From positions 1-11,129 of the forward strand of contig SKHH01000208.1 of assembly GCA_007117055.1 (NCBI GenBank): DNA of 11,129 nt, given 5' to 3'. This DNA comes from Lishizhenia sp. Its GTDB lineage: Bacteria > Bacteroidota > Bacteroidia > Flavobacteriales_D > Crocinitomicaceae. This document shows, piece after piece, positions 5,824 to 11,129 of this stretch. The notes under the pieces were generated by a model. The model saw only the letters and a program-made list of their open reading frames with translations, searched no databases and was not told the origin of the DNA. The number at the start of each line of letters is the position of its first letter. The first letter of the stretch is position 1. The position numbers were made by a program, and so were the translations under genes.

Positions 5824-7602
5824 TTACTCCTTTCCGTCCATTTTATCTTTTAATGCAGCCAACGCATCTAAATCTCCAAGAGTAGATTTCTCAGCGTTTT
5901 TATTGATATCTTGCACTGCTTTAGAAGTAGAACCTCCTTTAGCTCCCTTACGAGATAAAGGCTTATCTTCCCCTTCTTCAAAAGTTCTAACGTGAGAAAC
6001 AACAATCTTCTTTCCTTCTTTGTTAAATTCGATAACTTTGAAATCCAATTGCTCTTCTACTTTAGCATTAGATCCATCTTCTTTACGCATGTGTTTAGAA
6101 GGACAAATTCCTTCTACACCGTAAGGCAAGGAAACAATACCACTCTTATCTTTCAAGTCGATAATTGTACCTTGGTGAACAGATCCTTCTCCAAAGATTG
6201 TTTCAAATACATCCCATGGGTTTTCCTCTAATTGCTTGTGACCTAAAGAAATTCTTCTATTTTCCTTATCAATCTCAAGAACAACTACTTCCATTTCCTC
6301 TCCTACTTTACAGAATTCAGAAGGATGCTTGATTTTTTTCTGCCATGAAAGATCAGAAATATGAATTAGTCCGTCTACACCTTCCTCTAACTCAACAAAT
6401 ACACCAAAGTTTGTAAAGTTTCTAACTTTAGCTTTGTGTTTAGATTCTACTGGATAACGTCCTTCAATTTCTTCCCATGGATCTGGCATCAATTGCTTAA
6501 TACCAAGAGACATTTTACGCTCCTCTCTATCTAATGTTAGAATAACAGCTTCTACTTCATCCCCAACGTTTAAGAAATCTTGGGCTGTTCTCAAGTGTTG
6601 TGACCAGCTCATTTCTGAAACGTGAATTAACCCCTCAACTCCAGGAGCGATTTCAACGAACGCACCGTAATCAGCTAACACAACAACTTTTCCTTTCACT
6701 TTATCCCCAACGTTCAAGTTAGCATCTAAAGCATCCCAAGGATGTGGTTGTAATTGCTTCAGTCCAAGTGCAATTCTCTTCTTATCATCATCAAAGTCAA
6801 GAATTACAACATTTAATTTTTGGTCTAATTCAACGATTTCTTCTGGGTGATTTACTCTACCCCAAGAAAGGTCTGTAATATGGATCAATCCATCTACACC
6901 ACCTAAATCGATAAACACACCGTAAGATGTAATATTCTTAACTGTACCTTCTAATACTTGACCTTTCTCAAGTCCAGAAATAATTTGTTTTTTCTGTTCT
7001 TCAAGTTCTGCCTCAATAAGTGCTTTGTGAGAAACAACAACATTTTTGAATTCTTGGTTAATTTTAACCACTTTGAACTCCATGTTTTTCCCAACGTACA
7101 CATCGTAATCACGGATTGGTTTCACATCAATTTGAGAACCAGGTAAGAACGCTTCGATACCGAATACATCCACAATAAGTCCGCCTTTTGTTCTGCATTT
7201 TACAAAACCAGTAATTACCTCTCCCGTCTTTAATACTTCGTTTACACGATCCCATGCGTGATGCATTCTAGCCGTTTTGTGCGAAACAACAAGCTGACCG
7301 TTTTTGTCTTCTTGAGATTCAACATAAACCACTACTTCATCACCCACTTTTAAATCTGGGTTGTAACGAAATTCGTTGATTGGAACAACTCCTTCTGATT
7401 TGTAGCCAATGTTTATCACTACTTCTTTTTTCGTGATATCCACTACTACACCTTTCATCACTTCTTTCTCATTGATCGAAGTTAATGTCGCTTCATACTT
7501 ATCTGCGTATTCAGCATGTTCTGCTTGACTGTAACCATCATTTGCTAATGCTTCCCAGTCAAAATCAGGATTTCCCTGATTGTTAATTTTGTTTTCTGCC
7601 AT
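5824..7602 (-). CDS. rpsA: 30S ribosomal protein S1
   Basis: S1 binds mRNA on the small ribosomal subunit. Six S1 (OB-fold) repeats are visible. Counted from the ATG at 7602 they lie near residues 46-109, 127-193, 214-283, 299-369, 386-456 and 473-539. Repeats 3-5 are the most canonical, with signatures such as YGVFIDLGGVDGLIHITDLSW, YGAFVEI and NFGVFVEL; repeats 1, 2 and 6 are divergent, as in other S1 proteins. A Lys/Gly/Ser-rich tail ends in an Ala/Leu/Asp helix. The frame is open up to a TTG at 7629, but the ATG at 7602 (MAENKINNQGN) or at 7611 (MPNMAEN) is more likely; I chose 7602. Bacteroidota S1 is commonly near 590-600 residues. The gene has its own promoter and terminator, so it is probably monocistronic, and ssrA follows it directly. 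Confidence 0.96.
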   Translation of the reverse strand: MAENKINNQGNPDFDWEALANDGYSQAEHAEYADKYEATLTSINEKEVMKGVVVDITKKEVVINIGYKSEGVVPINEFRYNPDLKVGDEVVVYVESQEDKNGQLVVSHKTARMHHAWDRVNEVLKTGEVITGFVKCRTKGGLIVDVFGIEAFLPGSQIDVKPIRDYDVYVGKNMEFKVVKINQEFKNVVVSHKALIEAELEEQKKQIISGLEKGQVLEGTVKNITSYGVFIDLGGVDGLIHITDLSWGRVNHPEEIVELDQKLNVVILDFDDDKKRIALGLKQLQPHPWDALDANLNVGDKVKGKVVVLADYGAFVEIAPGVEGLIHVSEMSWSQHLRTAQDFLNVGDEVEAVILTLDREERKMSLGIKQLMPDPWEEIEGRYPVESKHKAKVRNFTNFGVFVELEEGVDGLIHISDLSWQKKIKHPSEFCKVGEEMEVVVLEIDKENRRISLGHKQLEENPWDVFETIFGEGSVHQGTIIDLKDKSGIVSLPYGVEGICPSKHMRKEDGSNAKVEEQLDFKVIEFNKEGKKIVVSHVRTFEEGEDKPLSRKGAKGGSTSKAVQDINKNAEKSTLGDLDALAALKDKMDGKE

Positions 7603-7630
7603 ATTGGGCATGTTTAAATTGTATTTCAAA

Positions 7631-7686
7631 CTCCCCTAAAGATTTGAAAGTGTTAATAATACGTCGTCTAAATTAGAGGAAACGAC
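7631..7686 (-). promoter_or_regulatory. Candidate structured 5' leader of rpsA
   Basis: In the leader, GTCGT (7686-7682) can pair with ACGAC (7667-7663) around a 14-base loop. The loop holds TCCTCTAA (7680-7673), which is complementary to TTAGGGGA (7639-7632) with one G-U pair. Together this would be a pseudoknot-like fold placing the only G-rich stretch near the start region in a helix. S1 genes are autoregulated in E. coli, so a control role is plausible but is inference. Confidence 0.4.
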
Positions 7687-7701
7687 TTTTAATTTGGGGT
7701 G

Positions 7702-7733
7702 CAAATGTACAGACTAAATATTTGAACACCAAA
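7702..7733 (-). promoter_or_regulatory. Predicted rpsA promoter
   Basis: TTTG (7733-7730) followed after 20 bases by TACATTTG (7709-7702) is an exact match to both halves of the Bacteroidota promoter consensus. Transcription would start near 7698, giving a leader of about 95 bases before the ATG at 7602. Confidence 0.75.
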
Positions 7734-7794
7734 AGAATCTTTAATAAATACACCTTCTTTCATGCAATTAATCAATTAAATAGGAAGGAAATCA

Positions 7795-9177
7795 CTAAAA
7801 ATCTAAAGAAAAAGACCTTATTTGTTTATAATTAGCTTTTCGTATGGCTGCTTGAATAATTTGTTTTGCATCCCGATCTTCTGGTTTATATTCAATATTA
7901 GAAAGCCAGTCTTCTACTAGATTCTCTGCACTTTTAGCTGAGACATAACCAAAGCCTTTGTATACGCCATATTCTACTAAGACCAAGGAAATTTCTCCTT
8001 TTTTTCTTCCTATATCAATTAAGAAAAAACAATCATTTTCAAATTGTATCTTTTCTAAAAAACGTTGAATTCTCGCATTATATAACTCTGGATTTTCGTC
8101 CCCAATACAGGCTCCTTTACAAACTCCAATTTGTTGATCGAAACATCCATATTTAGAAGGATATAAACCTGTTAGCTTTTTACATAGACGATATTTTTCA
8201 ACTTGTTTTTCCAAATACCTCACAGCCTCATCTCTTCGCTCAAAAGACAGCAATGGCAGACTGTTTTTTTTCATAGTTCTATCAATATACAGATTAAGAT
8301 ATCCTTTTCCATCCTCAAAGGAGTACAAGCCATAAACACATTTATTTTTAACGAGCCTTCGATTAAATTTCGGTCGGTGTTTTTTTATCTGTTCAGACTC
8401 CAATAAAAGTGCTATTAATTCAGAACCCGTTTCCATAACATCAACTTTGGCAATACTCTCTCTCAATAACACGGCTTTTTTGGAACGATTATTCTTTAAG
8501 TGTTGTACTACCCTAGACTTTATATTTTTACTCTTACCGATATAAATAAGTTGTTCATCTACGTCATAGAAATAATAAACTCCCGGCTTGGAAGGCAATG
8601 ACTCTATTTGAGCTAAGTCAAGTCCAGGATGCAATAATTTTGGGTTTAACTCTTTCTGTATAAAGGAAGATAAGTCTCCATTCAATTTTTCATACATCAA
8701 AGCAAACAATTCTGAAGTGGCTAAAGCATCACCACCTGCTCTGTGCCTCCCATTAATTTCTATACCCAGGTCATCTGAGAGTTTTCCAAGGCTATAAGAG
8801 ACATGACCTGGCAAAGCATATCGTGCTGTCCTAACTGTGCATAAATGTTCTCTGCGGTAGTCGTAGCCCAGACGACTAAACTCTTGACGAATCACTTTAT
8901 AATCAAACGCTACGTTGTGTGCTACAAAAATGCAGTTTACAGTGAGTTCAACAATGGTTTTTGCAATTTCGTAAAACTTTGGTGCATTTTGCACCATTTT
9001 CTGATTTATACCTGTTAAGCGCGTTATAAACGGCGGGATGTCACATTCGGGATTTACTAAAGTTTGATACTCATCAATGATTTTTTCTCCATCATGAATT
9101 AACAGTGCGATTTCTGTAATTTTAGTATCTCTGAGAGATCCACCTGTAGTTTCAACATCAATTATAGCAAAGTTCAT
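7795..9177 (-). CDS. DEDDh 3'-5' exonuclease fused to a GIY-YIG (UvrC/Cho-like) nuclease
   Basis: From the ATG at 9177 the protein is 460 residues. Residues 1-170 form a DnaQ/epsilon-type exonuclease with all three Exo motifs: DVETTGG (7-13), HNVAFDYKVIRQEF (87-100, Asp92) and HRAGGDALA (145-153). Residues about 195-280 are a GIY-YIG domain with GVYYFYD, LIYIGKSKNIKSRV and LLLESEQIKKHRPKFNRRL, including the UvrC-like catalytic Glu260. The remainder resembles the following UvrC segment, with cysteines 332, 345, 353 and 357 spaced almost as in UvrC. The UvrC C-terminal endonuclease and HhH domains are absent, as in Cho. Similar fusions are known in Bacteroidota and Actinobacteria. A role in DNA repair incision and trimming is inferred. 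The frame stays open to a GTG at 9195, but the ATG at 9177 starts directly with the conserved strand. Confidence 0.9.
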   Translation of the reverse strand: MNFAIIDVETTGGSLRDTKITEIALLIHDGEKIIDEYQTLVNPECDIPPFITRLTGINQKMVQNAPKFYEIAKTIVELTVNCIFVAHNVAFDYKVIRQEFSRLGYDYRREHLCTVRTARYALPGHVSYSLGKLSDDLGIEINGRHRAGGDALATSELFALMYEKLNGDLSSFIQKELNPKLLHPGLDLAQIESLPSKPGVYYFYDVDEQLIYIGKSKNIKSRVVQHLKNNRSKKAVLLRESIAKVDVMETGSELIALLLESEQIKKHRPKFNRRLVKNKCVYGLYSFEDGKGYLNLYIDRTMKKNSLPLLSFERRDEAVRYLEKQVEKYRLCKKLTGLYPSKYGCFDQQIGVCKGACIGDENPELYNARIQRFLEKIQFENDCFFLIDIGRKKGEISLVLVEYGVYKGFGYVSAKSAENLVEDWLSNIEYKPEDRDAKQIIQAAIRKANYKQIRSFSLDF

Positions 9178-9183
9178 CATAAG

Positions 9184-9214
9184 CAAAAATAACACATAAC
9201 TACACCAACAACAA
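9184..9214 (-). promoter_or_regulatory. Predicted promoter of the exonuclease/GIY-YIG gene
   Basis: TATTTTTG (9191-9184) is an exact -7 box, with TTG at 9214-9212, 20 bases upstream (a second TTG gives 17). The box ends three bases before ATG-ATG (9180-9175), so the transcript would start at the start codon. It also argues against the GTG at 9195 as the true start. Confidence 0.5.
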
Positions 9215-9297
9215 TTGACCGAACAGAATATTTTAGAAATGAAACCTGAGAATCAATTTAACATTTTCATTCATCAAATAATTGCGAACAAAAAAAT

Positions 9298-9305
9298 TAT
9301 TTTTG
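9298..9305 (+). promoter_or_regulatory. Candidate -7 box for the hydrolase operon
   Basis: TATTTTTG matches TAnnTTTG exactly and would give a leader of about 40 bases to the ATG at 9350. No good TTG lies at the usual distance upstream; the nearest is 13 bases away, which is too close. It is therefore a weak promoter call, in the 150-base gap between divergent genes. Confidence 0.3.
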
Positions 9306-9349
9306 CGTTGAAAGACTAATTAAATTGTTCTCAAATAAACAAACCCTTG

Positions 9350-10090
9350 ATGATTAAAACAGCATTTATATTAATTGTACTATTCACAGTTGGATCTTGT
9401 TCTAAGCTTCCTGAAAAAGGAATTAAAAGTGAGTTAAACAATACGCTTATTGAAACGAAAGACGCTCTCATTTTAAGTTCTTCCGACTCACCAATAGAAA
9501 CCTTAATTTTCTATCCAGGAGGACTTGTTGATCCGCATAGCTACCTAAAATGGCAAGATGAACTTATTACGAAAAGAAATTCGCTTCAAGTTGTTACTGT
9601 AAAAATGCCGAGCAACCTAGCTGTTTTTGGCATTCAAAAAGGTCAACATGTTCTTGAAGCTTATCCCGAAATGACTTCTTGGTATGTGGCTGGTCACTCT
9701 TTAGGGGGTGCTATGGCTACAAATTTTGTAGAACAAAATGCTTCAAAAATTGATGGGTTAATCTATCTAGCAGCCTATCCAGGAGATGATCGACTTAAAA
9801 GTACTTCCATTCCTGTTTTTAGTATTTCAGCTTCTGAAGATGGGTTAACAACTCCAGAAAAAATTTCAGAACGTTTTTCATATTTACCGACGCCTTATCA
9901 CATGAATAGCACAGATGATTTTCCTGAGGACTTGAGAAATAACACATTATACTTTGAGATTCAAGGAGGGAACCACGCACAATTTGGAAATTATGGAATA
10001 CAAAACAATGATGGCAAAGCAACGATTTCTACAGATGAGCAACAAGAAATTACAGTAGAATTAATAGCCGAATTTTTACAACGAATTTAG
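9350..10090 (+). CDS. Alpha/beta hydrolase, predicted lipoprotein
   Basis: From the ATG at 9350 the protein is 246 residues. It begins with a lipoprotein signal peptide whose lipobox VGSC places the lipidated cysteine at residue 17, so it is probably anchored in the cell envelope. The alpha/beta-hydrolase fold is shown by the oxyanion region FYPGGLVDP (54-62), the nucleophile elbow GHSLGG (Ser117), the acid in ASEDGLT (Asp164) and the histidine in GGNHAQFGNYG (His209). This layout matches the Abhydrolase_5-type family (PF12695); the substrate is unknown and an ester or lipid is only a guess. The catalytic triad is complete. The frame could start at TTG 9347, but the adjacent ATG is preferred. 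It lies 11 bases upstream of the next gene, on the same strand. Confidence 0.88.
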   Translation: MIKTAFILIVLFTVGSCSKLPEKGIKSELNNTLIETKDALILSSSDSPIETLIFYPGGLVDPHSYLKWQDELITKRNSLQVVTVKMPSNLAVFGIQKGQHVLEAYPEMTSWYVAGHSLGGAMATNFVEQNASKIDGLIYLAAYPGDDRLKSTSIPVFSISASEDGLTTPEKISERFSYLPTPYHMNSTDDFPEDLRNNTLYFEIQGGNHAQFGNYGIQNNDGKATISTDEQQEITVELIAEFLQRI

Positions 10091-10101
10091 AACTTGGAAA
10101 T

Positions 10102-10611
10102 ATGCGATTTTTAATTTTAACACATTTGTTTTTGCTCCTTTTTAATACGCAGTTACAAGCGCAAAACTGGGAATTTCAATTCAGTGCAATTGTCGATCCC
10201 ATCAGTACTGAAAATCTACCCGAAAATAATTGGAACGGTTTAAGTCTTTCCGCAAATTATCAAAAAGATATATTCGTTAAAAGCAGTCTTTTTGGCGGTT
10301 TGTTTTTTCATAGTAATAGTTGGGCAAACCATACGTTTCTATCGTTTGGCATATCGTATGAATTAGCATCCTCTAAAAAGTATGCATTACACGCCAATTA
10401 CTATATGAATCACGGAATTGCGTTGTTTTCAGAACGACCTTTATACTCCCACCTATCTAAGCTAATGATTTATAACGATTTTAAAATCAACGAAACTAAA
10501 CACTTGGGATTAGGAATTGGTGTTCAATACATCACTACTCCAAGATACAGCGATTACAGTTTACTTCATAGTAGGGTAAACTTCCCAATTTCTATACGTT
10601 TTTTATTTTAG
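10102..10611 (+). CDS. Small secreted protein, probable outer-membrane beta-barrel
   Basis: The 169-residue protein has a clear signal peptide (MRFLILTHLFLLLFNTQLQAQ, cleavage about residue 19-21). The mature part consists of short amphipathic strands with alternating aromatic and polar residues (WEFQFSAIV, SSLFGGLFFH, HTFLSFGISYEL, YALHANYYM, KHLGLGIGVQYI), and it ends with IRFLF, a terminal Phe typical of outer-membrane barrels. I do not recognise a named family. It starts 11 bases after the hydrolase lipoprotein gene and is probably in the same operon, which hints at a joint role at the cell envelope. The stop codon overlaps the end of the convergent PLP-enzyme gene by 9 bases. The gene boundaries are secure; the barrel is an inference from pattern. 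Confidence 0.75.
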   Translation: MRFLILTHLFLLLFNTQLQAQNWEFQFSAIVDPISTENLPENNWNGLSLSANYQKDIFVKSSLFGGLFFHSNSWANHTFLSFGISYELASSKKYALHANYYMNHGIALFSERPLYSHLSKLMIYNDFKINETKHLGLGIGVQYITTPRYSDYSLLHSRVNFPISIRFLF

Positions 10612-11129
10612 ACTATTTTTTTCAAGCTCATCAAAAAAGCTTCCAACATCAATATTTCCACCCGAAAGAATGATTCCTACATTTGTATCATCAACTAAAC
10701 CACGTGATTTTTTTACAGCAGCTATCGCCACAGCAGATGATGGTTCTATAATTAATTTCATTCTTTCCCATACGTGTTTCATGGCTTCCAAAATTTCGGT
10801 TTCAGAAACACAAATAATCTCTTCTACTCCATTTAGAATAATTGGAAAGTTTTTATCTCCTAAATGAGTTCTTAATCCATCTGCAATGGTTTGGGTCGAT
10901 TCATTTTTTAATATTTCACCTGCTTTTAAGGAGCGATAAGCATCATTTACTAACGTTGGCTCTCCTGCATAAACTTTACATCTATTTTTACTAGCCAAAA
11001 TTGTACCTCCCAATAACCCTCCGCCACCGACAGGAACAAAAATAACATCTAAACTTGGTACTTGATCCATAAACTCTAAAGCCGCAGTCCCTTGACCAAT
11101 AATTACATCTTCGTCGTTCGAAGGATGGA
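10603..11129 (-). CDS. Serine racemase / threonine dehydratase-type PLP enzyme (5' end cut by window edge)
   Basis: The visible 174 residues are the C-terminal half of a fold-type II PLP enzyme. They include IIGQGTAALE, the tetraglycine loop PVGGGGLLGG that holds the PLP phosphate, GEPTLVNDAY (Glu and Asp at the positions of the metal ligands of serine racemase), VWERMKLIIEPSSAV and the C-terminal LSGGNID, whose Ser contacts the pyridine nitrogen. The pattern is very close to eukaryotic serine racemase. The protein ends about 20 residues after SGGN, so it lacks the ACT regulatory domain of biosynthetic IlvA. The Schiff-base lysine lies beyond the window. Likely activities are L-serine/L-threonine deamination or Ser/Asp racemisation; sequence alone does not decide. 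The true start is outside; the first visible internal ATG is at 11070 and is not the start. Confidence 0.88.
   Translation of the reverse strand, partial: HPSNDEDVIIGQGTAALEFMDQVPSLDVIFVPVGGGGLLGGTILASKNRCKVYAGEPTLVNDAYRSLKAGEILKNESTQTIADGLRTHLGDKNFPIILNGVEEIICVSETEILEAMKHVWERMKLIIEPSSAVAIAAVKKSRGLVDDTNVGIILSGGNIDVGSFFDELEKNSLK

Noticed and set aside
5992..7146. Two plus-strand open frames of 79 and 62 codons
   Set aside because: Both are antisense to conserved S1 repeats of rpsA and have the composition expected of shadows.
7627..7636. AGGGGAG as a Shine-Dalgarno site for a TTG start of rpsA
   Set aside because: It is one base from the TTG, far too close, and about 20 or more bases from the ATG candidates. 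It is better explained as part of a leader fold or by chance.
9819..10022. 67-codon minus-strand frame
   Set aside because: It lies opposite the alpha/beta hydrolase gene, whose catalytic residues are intact on the other strand.

Overview
The window looks like ordinary core-type chromosome from a member of the Bacteroidota, most likely the Flavobacteriales. The DNA is AT-rich. Genes mostly lack Shine-Dalgarno sequences, and several upstream regions carry the Bacteroidota promoter pattern (TTG or TTTG, about 18-21 bases, then TAnnTTTG). Rho has the long disordered insert typical of the phylum, and the large outer-membrane protein is of the CarboxypepD_reg/plug/OMP_b-brl_3 type. The exact genus cannot be read from the sequence. 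I see no insertion sequence, prophage, CRISPR array, defence island or integrated element.

Left part (1-5160, all minus strand): a truncated DUF4199-like membrane protein lies 6 bases downstream of rho and is probably co-transcribed with it. Upstream are an 806-residue TonB-dependent-receptor-like outer-membrane protein and a MarR-family regulator. The regulator's start codon lies only four bases after a perfect TAnnTTTG box, and a perfect 10-bp palindrome sits in the spacer of that promoter, suggesting autorepression.

Middle part (5160-7800): a decaying 7-bp tandem repeat, then the tmRNA gene ssrA with its terminator, then rpsA (ribosomal protein S1, six S1 domains), all on the minus strand. 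The rpsA terminator sits directly in front of ssrA, and the best ssrA promoter candidate overlaps it. The tmRNA encodes an inferred DNTSYALAA tag beginning with Asp instead of the usual Ala or Gly. The rpsA leader can be folded into a hairpin whose loop is complementary to a G-rich stretch just before the start region. S1, tmRNA and Rho are all housekeeping functions of translation rescue and transcription-translation coupling.

Right part (7795-11129): a DEDDh exonuclease fused to a GIY-YIG (UvrC/Cho-like) nuclease on the minus strand, retaining a UvrC-type cysteine quartet. Divergent to it is a plus-strand pair, an alpha/beta-hydrolase lipoprotein and a small secreted, probably beta-barrel protein. 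The pair runs convergently into the 3' end of a serine racemase/threonine dehydratase-type PLP enzyme that is cut by the window edge; the two stop codons overlap by 9 bases.

The observations most worth checking are the tmRNA tag, the rpsA leader fold, the two apparently leaderless genes, the promoter palindrome of the MarR gene, and the cysteine quartet of the exonuclease/GIY-YIG fusion. I do not see a wholly new biological system here.
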